Source of the DNA: an uncultured Pseudokineococcus sp.
GTDB lineage: Bacteria; Actinomycetota; Actinomycetes; Actinomycetales; Quadrisphaeraceae
NCBI RefSeq assembly: GCF_947495735.1
Contig: NZ_CANMAA010000005.1
Location: 124,001 to 188,000, forward strand
Reading direction: 5' to 3'
Length of the DNA: 64,000 bases
Under the pieces are notes generated by a model. That model had not been told where the DNA came from, made no database searches, and worked only from the letters and a program-made list of their open reading frames with translations. The translations under genes were made by a program, and so were the position numbers. Shown here in pieces: positions 25,055 to 32,738 of this stretch; position 1 is the stretch's first letter, and the number at the start of each line of letters is the position of its first letter.

Positions 25055-26397
25055 CCGGGGGCGCGAGCCGCCGCGGCTTCCTCGGCGCCCTGGGCGCCGG
25101 TGCGGTCGCGGCGCCGGCGGCGGCCCTGGGGGGCGCGCTCCCCGCGGCGGCCGGGACCCGCGACCGCCCGGTGCGGACCGGCACCGACCGGCGCCGTCCC
25201 CGCGTGACGACGGGCGCGGACCGCCTGGCCGCCGACGGCTTCGCGGCCCTCGCCGGGCAGCGGGTCGGCGTCATCACCAACCCGACGGGCGTCCTGGCGG
25301 ACCTGCGGCACGAGGTCGACGTCATGGCCGCCAGCGGCGCCGTCGACCTGCGCGCGGTCTTCGGCCCCGAGCACGGGTTCCGCGGCGCGGCGCAGGCCGG
25401 GGAGTCCGAGGACACCTACGTCGACGAGCGCACCGGCGTCACGATCTACGACGCCTACGGGGCGGGGGCCGAGGACTTCGCCCGCCTCTACGCCGAGGCC
25501 GACGTCGAGACGGTCGTCTTCGACATCCAGGACGTCGGCGCCCGCTTCTACACCTACGTCTGGACGATGTACGACGCCATGGTCGGGGCGGCGCTGTCGG
25601 GGCGGCGGTTCGTCGTCCTCGACCGGCCGAACCCGACCGGCGGGCGGGCGCGCGGCCCGATGATGACGGACCCCTTCCGCACCTTCGTGGGCAACCAGCG
25701 CATCGTCCAGCAGCACGGCATGACGGTCGGCGAGCTGGCGGCCTTCCTCGACGGCGAGCTCATCACCGAGCAGACGGGCGGCCCGCGCCTCGGCGACGCC
25801 CTCGAGGTCGTGCCGATGCGCGGCTGGCGCGGCGACCTGCCGTTCGAGGACACCGGGCTGCCCTGGGTGCCCCCGAGCCCCAACGTGCCGACGCCCGACG
25901 TCGCGCTCGTCTACGCGGGCACCTGCTGGTTCGAGGGCACGTCGATGTCCGAGGGCCGCGGCACGACCACGCCCTTCCAGACCGTGGGCTCCCCGCGCGC
26001 CGACTGGCGGTGGGCGGAGGCGGTCGCCGGGTACGACCTCCCGGGTCTCGGCGTCCGGGAGGCGTACTTCACGCCCAGCTTCTCCAAGCACGCGGGAGCG
26101 GTCTGCGCCGGCCTGCAGCTGCACGTCACCGACCCGACCCGCGTCGACGCCCTCACGGCGGCGACGGCGATGCTCGTGGAGGCCCGCCGCCTCGTCGAGG
26201 GCTTCGCGTGGCGCCGCGACGCCTGGGACGCCGCGCGCCCGTACTGGGTCGACAAGCTCTCGGGCTCGACGCGCCTGCGCGAGATGGTGGACGCCGGGGC
26301 ATCGGTCGCCGACATCACCGCCGCCTGGGCGCCGGAGCTCGCCGCCTTCGAGGAGCAGCGGCGGCCCTACCTGCGCTACGGCGGGGGACGGGCGTGA
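25051..26397 (+). CDS. namZ: Tat-exported DUF1343 exo-beta-N-acetylmuramidase
   Basis: 448 residues. The N-terminus SRRGFLGALGAGAVAAPAA is a twin-arginine signal. The DUF1343 (GH171) hallmarks are all present: GVITNPTGV, FGPEHGFRG, DIQDVGARFYTYVW, DRPNPTGG, WVPPSPNVPTP and FEGTSMSEGRGTTTPFQ. NamZ removes terminal MurNAc from peptidoglycan-derived chains, complementing NagZ, which removes GlcNAc. GTG 25051 overlaps the nagZ stop, and the gene's own stop overlaps the next GTG, so all three genes are coupled. Tat export contrasts with the Sec-type signal of NagZ. Confidence 0.9.
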   Translation: MTGGASRRGFLGALGAGAVAAPAAALGGALPAAAGTRDRPVRTGTDRRRPRVTTGADRLAADGFAALAGQRVGVITNPTGVLADLRHEVDVMAASGAVDLRAVFGPEHGFRGAAQAGESEDTYVDERTGVTIYDAYGAGAEDFARLYAEADVETVVFDIQDVGARFYTYVWTMYDAMVGAALSGRRFVVLDRPNPTGGRARGPMMTDPFRTFVGNQRIVQQHGMTVGELAAFLDGELITEQTGGPRLGDALEVVPMRGWRGDLPFEDTGLPWVPPSPNVPTPDVALVYAGTCWFEGTSMSEGRGTTTPFQTVGSPRADWRWAEAVAGYDLPGLGVREAYFTPSFSKHAGAVCAGLQLHVTDPTRVDALTAATAMLVEARRLVEGFAWRRDAWDAARPYWVDKLSGSTRLREMVDAGASVADITAAWAPELAAFEEQRRPYLRYGGGRA

Positions 26398-28193
26398 GGC
26401 GGGCGGGGCTCGTCGCGGCGGGCGCCGCGGCGGCGCTCGTGCTCGGCGGCGGGGCCGCCACGGGTGCTCCGGCTGCGCCGTCGGCGCCGACCGCGCTCGC
26501 CGACGCCCCGTCGGGGCGCTTCGACGTCCCGCTGCCGGGGTTCTCGCCGCCGACGGCGCTGCGCGACGGCACGCCCGCGGAGGTCGGGCTCGACCCGGCG
26601 CCGCTGCGGGCTGCGCTCGACGCCGTGGCGGCCCGCTCGGCGGAGGGGCCCGCCGACCAGCGGCTCTACCCGGGGTCGGTCGCCCTCGTCGGGCACCGCG
26701 GCGTCGTCGTGGCGCGCGAGGCGAGCGGCCTCGCCGTCCAGTACGCGGGCGAGCCGGGGGCGACCGCGGCGGTCGAGCTGCCGGCCGACCAGCAGGTGCC
26801 GATGACGACGGACACGGTCTTCGACATGGCGTCGGTGTCCAAGCTCTTCACGTCCGTCGCGGTGATGCAGCAGGTCGAGGCCGGCCGCGTCGACCTCGAC
26901 GCCCCGGTGGTCCGCTACCTCCCCGAGTTCGCCGCCGGCGGGGCGGCCAAGTCCGACGTCACGGTGCGCCACCTGCTCACGCACACCGCGGGCTTCGCGC
27001 CGTTCGTCCCGCTGTGGAGCCTGTACCCGGACCGGGAGTCCCGCGTCCTCGGGGCGCTGCAGCAGCCGCTGCAGACCGAGCCGGGCACGGCGTACGTCTA
27101 CAGCGACCTGTCGATGATCGCGCTGGGCGCGCTCGTCGAGCGCGTGACCGGGGAGCGGCTCGACGTCGTCGTGCGCGAGGGCCTCACCGCGCCGCTCGGC
27201 ATGGAGGCCACGGGCTACGCGACGCCGGACGCCCCGGTCGAGGGAGCGGCGGCCACCGAGCTGCAGGTGGTGCCGCCGCGCGGCGTCGTCCGCGGCGAGG
27301 TGCACGACGAGAACGCCTGGTCCCTCGACGGCGTCGCCGGCCACGCCGGGGTCTTCTCGACGGTGGACGACATGGCGGTCCTCGCGCAGACCCTGCTCGC
27401 GGGCGGCGTCCACGTCGGCGACGACGGCCCCGTGCGCGTCCTGTCCGAGCGCTCCGTGCGCGCGCTCGTCACGGACGAGAACACCGAGTTCCCCGGCGAC
27501 GCCCACGGCCTCGGCTTCGAGCTCGACCAGCGCTGGTACATGGACGGCCTCTCCGGGCCGCGCACCGCCGGCCACACGGGCTACACCGGGACGTCCTTCG
27601 TCCTGGACCACGCCAGCGGCTCCTTCGCCCTGCTGCTCACCAACCGGGTGCACCCGACCCGCACCGGCGGCTCGGTGAACCCGCCGCGCCGCGCGCTCGC
27701 GCGGGGGCTGGCGCAGGCGCTGCGCGTGCCGCCGCGGGTGGGCCCGGACGCCTGGTCGACCCAGCCGGTCGACGGTGCGACCCAGGTGCTGCGCGCCGCG
27801 GTCGACGTCCCGGCGCGGGGCGGCGAGCTGTCCTTCGCCGCGCTCGTCGACGTCGAGGGCAGCGACCCGCTCGTCGTGGAGTCGTCCGCGGACGGCGGCG
27901 CCACGTGGCGTCCCGTGCCGCTGCGGGCGCGCGACACCGCACGCGGCGTCGTGGTGCCGGCGCGCGACGGCGTCCTCGCCGCCTCCGGCCACCGGACGTG
28001 GTGGGACGTCACCGGCCGCCTGCCGGGAGGTCAGGAGCTGCTCGTGCGCTGGCGGTACGAGACCGACGCGCTCTACCTCGGGCGCGGCGTCGTCGTCGAC
28101 GACGTCCGGGTCGAGGCGCGCGGCGACGTCCTGCTCGACGCCGAGGCAGACCCCGAGGCGCTCGTCGCGGACGGGTGGGTGCGCACGTCGTGA
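26394..28193 (+). CDS. Secreted serine hydrolase, beta-lactamase family (AmiE-like)
   Basis: 599 residues with a signal peptide (about residues 1-27). The class C beta-lactamase fold shows MASVSKLFT (S147, K150 of SxxK), VYSDLSM (Y236) and GHTGYTGTSF (HTG box). About 170 C-terminal residues beyond the catalytic domain form a beta-sandwich-like extension (WWDVTGRLPGG, RWRYETDALYLGRGVVVDD) as in MAM/immune-inhibitor-A-like carbohydrate or surface modules. In Bacillus the corresponding gene next to nagZ and namZ encodes the amidase AmiE, which cleaves the lactyl-peptide bond. That activity is likely here but not proven by sequence. Confidence 0.82.
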   Translation: MRRAGLVAAGAAAALVLGGGAATGAPAAPSAPTALADAPSGRFDVPLPGFSPPTALRDGTPAEVGLDPAPLRAALDAVAARSAEGPADQRLYPGSVALVGHRGVVVAREASGLAVQYAGEPGATAAVELPADQQVPMTTDTVFDMASVSKLFTSVAVMQQVEAGRVDLDAPVVRYLPEFAAGGAAKSDVTVRHLLTHTAGFAPFVPLWSLYPDRESRVLGALQQPLQTEPGTAYVYSDLSMIALGALVERVTGERLDVVVREGLTAPLGMEATGYATPDAPVEGAAATELQVVPPRGVVRGEVHDENAWSLDGVAGHAGVFSTVDDMAVLAQTLLAGGVHVGDDGPVRVLSERSVRALVTDENTEFPGDAHGLGFELDQRWYMDGLSGPRTAGHTGYTGTSFVLDHASGSFALLLTNRVHPTRTGGSVNPPRRALARGLAQALRVPPRVGPDAWSTQPVDGATQVLRAAVDVPARGGELSFAALVDVEGSDPLVVESSADGGATWRPVPLRARDTARGVVVPARDGVLAASGHRTWWDVTGRLPGGQELLVRWRYETDALYLGRGVVVDDVRVEARGDVLLDAEADPEALVADGWVRTS

Positions 28194-28296
28194 GGCCGTC
28201 GACGGCTGTCTGCCCGTCTCTAGCCCGAGGGCCAGAGAGGGGCAGACGCCGCTCGACGCCCCGGGGCCGTGCGTCGCCGACCGCCGCGGCGGCGGG

Positions 28297-28551
28297 GTGA
28301 GCGGTGGTCGGCGGCGGTCCGCCCGGGGGCACCCCTGGTGGCAGCAGCGGCGGGCGACCGCGGGGCGGACGACGGCGCTCGCGGTCTTCGCCGTCCTGCT
28401 CGCCGCGGTGACCGTGGCCGCCGCGCTCTGGCCGACCCGCGAGGACGGGCTCCTGCGCCTCGGCCCGGCGATCTTCTGGGTGCCCTTCGCGGCCTCGTGC
28501 GTGGCGGGCGCGGTGGCGCACCGGCGGGAGGCCCAGCGGGTCGACCGCTGA
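28297..28551 (+). CDS. Small two-helix membrane protein
   Basis: About 84 residues from GTG 28297. A basic N-terminus is followed by two membrane segments (TTALAVFAVLLAAVTVAAAL and FWVPFAASCVAGAVA) and a basic tail. I recognise no family. It lies about 100 bp after the serine hydrolase on the same strand and ends before repeat copy 2. It may be the last gene of the salvage operon or independent. Confidence 0.5.
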   Translation: MSGGRRRSARGHPWWQQRRATAGRTTALAVFAVLLAAVTVAAALWPTREDGLLRLGPAIFWVPFAASCVAGAVAHRREAQRVDR

Positions 28552-28630
28552 GGGCGCAGCGCGGAGACGGGCGTCCTCGGTGCCCCGCGGGAGGACCGGG
28601 CACGGCGCCACCTGGGCGGCGCGTGCTCAG

Positions 28631-28711
28631 CGACCTGCAGAACTGGAGCCTGCGGAGCGTCGTCGCAGGTGGGGGCCTGCGGCGCCGGCGACCGAGGACT
28701 CCTGCAGGTCG
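28631..28711. repeat. Dispersed nested inverted repeat, copy 2
   Basis: Outer arms are CGACCTGCAG (28631-28640) and CTGCAGGTCG (28702-28711). The inner part has CGTCGTCGCAGG followed by GGCCTGCGGCG. It lies between the convergent small membrane gene and murQ. It shares sequence and spacing with copies 1 and 3. Confidence 0.75.
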
Positions 28712-28776
28712 CCGGGTGCGCGTCCGGTCGGGGACCTCCCGTGCCGGCGGGCGGCCCGTCGTCCGCGGAGGTGAGC

Positions 28777-29751
28777 TCAGGCGTCGGGCGAGGGCCCGCC
28801 GGCTCCTGCCCCCGCCGTCTCGAGCGCGACGCGCACGCGTCCACCGGCGGCCGCGAGCAGCTCCCGCGCCCGCTCGGCGTCGACGCGGGCGAGGAGGGCG
28901 ACGACGGCCGTCCCCGCGTGGCCGCCGGCGTCGGCGACGGCCCGTGCCACGGCGTCGCGGTCGGCGCCGGTGGCCTCGGCGACCATCCGCTGGACGCGCT
29001 GGGCGAGCTTCGCGTTGGTGACGCGGACGTCGACCATGAGGTTCCCGAACGTCTTCCCGCGCCGGACCATGACGGCGGTCGAGAGCTGGTTGAGCACGAG
29101 CTTCTGCGCCGTCCCGGCCTTGAGGCGGGTGGAGCCGGCGACGACCTCGGGGCCGGTGTCGACCTCGACGGCGACGTCCACGCGCGCGCTGAGCGCGGCC
29201 CCGGGGTTGCTGCTGACGCCGACCGTGCCGGCGCCCGCGGCCCGTGCGGCGTCGACCGCGCCGAGCACGTAGGGGGTGCGGCCGGACGCCGTGATGCCGA
29301 CGACGACGTCGTCCGGGCCCACGCCCCGCGCTCGGACGTCGGCGGCGCCGGCCTCGGCGTCGTCCTCGGCGCCCTCCCGGGCGCCGGCCATCGCGGCGGG
29401 CCCCCCGGCCATGACGGCCACGACCAGGTCCGGGTCGGTGCCGAAGGTCGGCGGCAGCTCGGAGGCGTCCACGACGGCGAGGCGCCCCGGCGTCCCCGCG
29501 CCGACGTAGACCATCCGCCCGCCGCGCTCCAGGCGCTCCACGACGAGGTCGACCGCGGCCGCGATCGCCTCCCCGGCCGCGGCGACGGCGGCGGGCACCT
29601 CGGCGTCGGCGGCGGCGAGCACGGCCACGACGTCGCGGGTGCTGCGCGCGTCGAGGTCGGCCAGGTCCGGGCGCGTGCGCTCGGTGGCCAGGAGGCTCAG
29701 CGCGTCGGCGTCGGCGGGCGGGCCGCCGGTGGAACGGGAGGGCGTGGTCAT
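28777..29751 (-). CDS. murQ: N-acetylmuramic acid 6-phosphate etherase
   Basis: 324 residues. LLATERTRPDLADLDARS is the MurQ N-terminus. MVYVGAGTPGRLAVVDASELPPTFG carries the sugar-phosphate loop and catalytic Glu, AREGAEDDAEAG the second Glu region, and VVGITASGRTPYVLGAV the second SIS loop; VRVTNAKLAQR is also conserved. MurQ cleaves the lactyl ether of MurNAc-6-P to GlcNAc-6-P and D-lactate in the cytosol. GlcNAc-6-P could then enter nagA-type metabolism. It is the second gene of an operon with the GntR regulator. Confidence 0.93.
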   Translation of the reverse strand: MTTPSRSTGGPPADADALSLLATERTRPDLADLDARSTRDVVAVLAAADAEVPAAVAAAGEAIAAAVDLVVERLERGGRMVYVGAGTPGRLAVVDASELPPTFGTDPDLVVAVMAGGPAAMAGAREGAEDDAEAGAADVRARGVGPDDVVVGITASGRTPYVLGAVDAARAAGAGTVGVSSNPGAALSARVDVAVEVDTGPEVVAGSTRLKAGTAQKLVLNQLSTAVMVRRGKTFGNLMVDVRVTNAKLAQRVQRMVAEATGADRDAVARAVADAGGHAGTAVVALLARVDAERARELLAAAGGRVRVALETAGAGAGGPSPDA

Positions 29752-29781
29752 GGGAGCTCCAGGGGCTGTGGTCGGCGGCCC

Positions 29782-30522
29782 TCAGGCCAGGTCTCGGGCC
29801 CGCGCGGCGGGCTGCGGAGCCGGGGCGGGCTGGGAGCCGAGCGGGGCGACGATGCGGTACCGGTCGCCGCGGTAGACGGAGCGGACCAGCTCCAGGGCCC
29901 GGCCGTCGGCGCTGCGCGTCGTGCGCTCGATGAGGAACGCCGGGGAGTGCAGGGGCACGTGCAGCAGCGCGGATTCCTCGGCGCTCGTGGCGGTCGCCTC
30001 GAGGACCTGCTCGCCCGTGGCCACCTCGACGCCGAAGCGGTGGGCCAGCACGGCGTAGAAGGACGTGTCGACGAGGTCCTCGCCCCGCAGGCCGGGGGCG
30101 AGGTCCGCGGGGACGTGCAGGTCCTCGATCGCCATGGGCTCGCCGTCGGCCAGGCGCAGGCGGCGCACCCGCAGGGTCGGGGTCGCCGGGTCCACCTCGA
30201 GGCGCCGGCCCACCACGGGCCCGGCGGGCTGGGTGCGCGCGGAGAGCAGCCGGGCGCCGGGGCGCATCCCGCGGGCCGTCATGTCGGCGCTGAAGGACGT
30301 CACGCGCAGGGGCTGCGCGAGCTTGGGGGCGGCCGCGAAGGTGCCCGCGCCGCGCCGTCGGACGAGGCGCCCGGCGGCCGCGAGGTCGTCGACCACGCGC
30401 CGCAGCGTCACGCGGGAGGTCCCGATCCGGGCGGCGAGCTCTCGCTCGGGGGGCAGCGGCTCCCCGGGGCTCAGGCCCCCCAGGAGGTCCTCGACGGCGG
30501 CGGCGACGTCGCTCGCGCGCAC
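29782..30522 (-). CDS. GntR-family regulator with UTRA domain (MurR/DasR-like)
   Basis: About 246 residues from GTG 30522, which has GAGGAG seven bases upstream. A longer start at 30624 would run into the promoter. The HTH contains LPPERELAARIGTSRVTLRRVVDDL and RRRGAGTFAA. The UTRA sensor begins LRVTSFSADMTARGMRPG and has EDLHVPADLAPGLRGEDLVDTSFYAVL. UTRA domains bind phosphorylated amino sugars such as GlcNAc-6-P. It lies directly upstream of murQ, and similar TGGTCT sites stand before its own promoter and before nagZ. It probably controls both operons. Confidence 0.88.
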   Translation of the reverse strand: MRASDVAAAVEDLLGGLSPGEPLPPERELAARIGTSRVTLRRVVDDLAAAGRLVRRRGAGTFAAAPKLAQPLRVTSFSADMTARGMRPGARLLSARTQPAGPVVGRRLEVDPATPTLRVRRLRLADGEPMAIEDLHVPADLAPGLRGEDLVDTSFYAVLAHRFGVEVATGEQVLEATATSAEESALLHVPLHSPAFLIERTTRSADGRALELVRSVYRGDRYRIVAPLGSQPAPAPQPAARARDLA

Positions 30523-30605
30523 GGGCGGCTCCTCGGCGCAGGACGCGCGGGGGCACGTCGGGGGTGGTCCCGCGACGGGCGCCGGGGCGCGGCCGAGGGG
30601 GTCCG

Positions 30606-30652
30606 GGTCTGGAGAGCAGACCATTGGTAGGCCACGGCGGGGAGGGCGTCAA
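30606..30652 (-). promoter_or_regulatory. Promoter and operator of the gntR-murQ operon
   Basis: Read on the minus strand, TTGACG (30647-30652) and TACCAA (30624-30629) are spaced 17 bp. Immediately downstream, GGTCTG-CTCTC-CAGACC (30606-30622) is a perfect 6-5-6 inverted repeat over the expected transcription start. The arrangement mirrors the nagZ promoter. A leader of roughly 100 nt precedes the GTG start. Confidence 0.6.
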
Positions 30653-30709
30653 GGCTCCGCCGCCGGCGGGAGGCAGGCCGCGGTCGGTGCCGGTCAGGGT
30701 CGGTGCGGG

Positions 30710-31279
30710 TCAGGGCGCGAGCAGCGCGTCGAGGTGGTGGTCGAGCAGCCGGCGGGCGCGGGAGGGCGGCATCCGCCCCGGCTCGGCGACGCGCGCGGTC
30801 GCGAGCCCGTCGAGCAGGGCGAGCAGCGCGGCGGCGCGGTCCAGCACGGCGCCGGGCCCCAGGTCCGGGCGCGCCGCGCCCAGCAGCCGCGCGAGCGCCT
30901 CCTCCACGCGCTGCCACGACGCCCGGTAGGCCGTCGCCGTCGGCTCGTGCACCGCGGCGCGCGCCACCTGCACCAGCCACACGACGCCGGCGCCCCGCTC
31001 CGCGGGCTCCAATGGCACGAGGCCGGCGGCGACGGCGCGCAGCGCCCCGGCCGGTGAGGACGCCGCCTGGGCGCTGCGCAGCAGCTGCGCGCCCACCTGG
31101 TCGTCCACGCGCGCCATGGCGGCCGCCAGCAGGGCGTCCTTGGTGGGGAAGTGGTGCTGCACGGCGCCGATCGAGACGCCGGCGCTCGCGGCGACGCGGC
31201 GGATGCTGATGCCCTCGAAGCCGTGCTCGACCAGGAGCCCGACGACGACGTCGAGCAGCTCCTCCGACGGCCCGGGCAC
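30710..31279 (-). CDS. TetR-family transcriptional regulator
   Basis: 189 residues. The HTH is GFEGISIRRVAASAGVSIGAVQHHFPTKDALL, with the typical HFPTK end of TetR proteins (shown here as the recognition region, residues ~22-53). The C-terminal ligand domain is helical and Ala-rich. GTG 31279 gives a normal length. It diverges from the DUF418 gene, with a perfect 16-bp palindrome between them, so it probably represses that gene and itself. The ligand is unknown. Confidence 0.87.
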   Translation of the reverse strand: MPGPSEELLDVVVGLLVEHGFEGISIRRVAASAGVSIGAVQHHFPTKDALLAAAMARVDDQVGAQLLRSAQAASSPAGALRAVAAGLVPLEPAERGAGVVWLVQVARAAVHEPTATAYRASWQRVEEALARLLGAARPDLGPGAVLDRAAALLALLDGLATARVAEPGRMPPSRARRLLDHHLDALLAP

Positions 31280-31339
31280 GGCCGCATCGTCGCACCGCGG
31301 GCCGTGCCCGTCGGCGCGCCGCCGTCGCGCGGCCCCGGA

Positions 31340-31355
31340 CCATACGATCGTATGG
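31340..31355. promoter_or_regulatory. Probable TetR operator
   Basis: CCATACGATCGTATGG is a perfect 16-bp palindrome, AT-rich compared with its surroundings. It sits 14 bp upstream of the DUF418 start codon and 61 bp upstream of the TetR start. The spacing suggests it overlaps the promoter of the DUF418 gene. Confidence 0.75.
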
Positions 31356-31368
31356 TTGGCTTTGCCCC

Positions 31369-32532
31369 ATGACGGTCGCGCCCCCGACGGCACCCGCCCC
31401 GCCCCGCGTCGCGGCGCTCGACGTCGCCCGCGGCGTCGCGATCCTCGGCACGCTGGCGACGAACATCTGGATCTTCACCGACCCTCAGGGCTTCGTGGGC
31501 TACCTCGACGGCGGGGCGCGGGCCGCCGTGACGTCGCCGGCGTGGCGGGCGGTCGAGCAGGTGGCCCAGCAGCTCGCGCAGGGCAAGTTCCTCGGCCTGC
31601 TCACCCTCATGTTCGGCATCGGGCTCGAGCTGCAGCGGCGCTCGGCGGCGCGCACGGGCCGTGCGTGGCCGGGGCGCTACTGGGTGCGGGCCCTCCTGCT
31701 GCTGCTCGACGGGCTGCTCCACTACCTGCTCGTCGCGGAGTTCGACGTCCTCATGGGCTACGCCGTCACGGCCGTGGTCGTGGCGGCCGTCCTGGCGCGC
31801 AGCGAGCGGGTGCAGCGGCGGTGGATGGTCGGCGCGGCCCTCGCCCACGCGGCGGTGCTGGTGCTGCTGGCCACCGCGCTGGGCACGGCGTCGCCGGCTC
31901 CCGGCGGGGTCCGCCTCGACCCCGACCCCTACGCGAGCGGCTCCTTCGGCGACCTCGTGCTCTTCCGCCTCGAGAACCTCGGGCTGTTCCGCGCCGAGGT
32001 CGTGCTCGTCCAGGCGCTGTCGGTCGCGGCCTTCCTCCTGGGCGCGCACCTCGTGCGCGCGGGGGTGCTCGACGAGGAGGGCGGCGCGCTCCGGCGCCGG
32101 CTGCTGCTCCTCGGCGCGGTCGCGCTCCCGGTCGACCTGCTGCTCGGGATCACGGGCGGGACGGCCGGGCTGGTCCTCGCCCGCTACGGGACGGCGCCGC
32201 TCGTCGCCCTCGGCCTGCTGGCGCTGGTGGTCGAGGTCGTCCGCCGGCGTCAGGAGCCCGGCGCGGTCGGACGCCGCCTCGCCGAGGTGGGGCGCTCGGC
32301 GCTCAGCTGCTACGTCCTGCAGAACCTGCTGGCGTCGGTGCTCTGCTACGGGTGGGGGTTCGGGCTGGCGGCCCGGCTCGGCCCCGACCAGCGCGTCCCC
32401 GGGACGCTGCTGGCCTACCTCGCCGTCGCCGCGCTCGTGGTGCTGGCCGCGCACGGGTGGGCGCGGCGCGGCGGCCGGGGCCCGGTCGAGGCGCTGTGGC
32501 ACCGCAGCGCTCGCGCGCTCGGTGCGCGCTGA
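31369..32532 (+). CDS. DUF418-family membrane protein
   Basis: 387 residues with about nine membrane segments. RVAALDVARGVAILGTLATN is the conserved start of the DUF418/heparan-acetyltransferase-like group, and VGRSALSCYVLQNLLASVL is the conserved C-terminal DUF418 stretch. Proteins of this type are suspected to move acyl groups or transport small molecules, with no settled function. Control by the divergent TetR suggests a response to a small ligand or membrane stress. It starts at ATG 31369, very close to the operator. Confidence 0.85.
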   Translation: MTVAPPTAPAPPRVAALDVARGVAILGTLATNIWIFTDPQGFVGYLDGGARAAVTSPAWRAVEQVAQQLAQGKFLGLLTLMFGIGLELQRRSAARTGRAWPGRYWVRALLLLLDGLLHYLLVAEFDVLMGYAVTAVVVAAVLARSERVQRRWMVGAALAHAAVLVLLATALGTASPAPGGVRLDPDPYASGSFGDLVLFRLENLGLFRAEVVLVQALSVAAFLLGAHLVRAGVLDEEGGALRRRLLLLGAVALPVDLLLGITGGTAGLVLARYGTAPLVALGLLALVVEVVRRRQEPGAVGRRLAEVGRSALSCYVLQNLLASVLCYGWGFGLAARLGPDQRVPGTLLAYLAVAALVVLAAHGWARRGGRGPVEALWHRSARALGAR

Positions 32533-32738
32533 GGGCACGGCGCGCCCGGGCCGACGGCCGGCACGGGTCCGGGCGGGCGCCGTCCCCCGCCCGGGAGCGG
32601 CCACCCGGAACGCGCTCGTGCGCTCGGCCCCACCGCGTCCGTCGTTGTGACTTACTGATCGAGGAAGACCGGACCAGGCACGGATCGACGACGACCCGAC
32701 CCGCTCGCACCCGGGCACGAGAGCTGGAGCGACCCCCC

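Noticed and set aside
28669-30630. 653-codon frame across murQ and gntR on the plus strand
   Set aside because: It is the shadow of two well-supported genes with clear family motifs on the minus strand.
31116-32738. Possible 540-residue N-terminal extension of the GH38 protein
   Set aside because: It overlaps the DUF418 gene in another frame and is low-complexity. The family start is at 32739.
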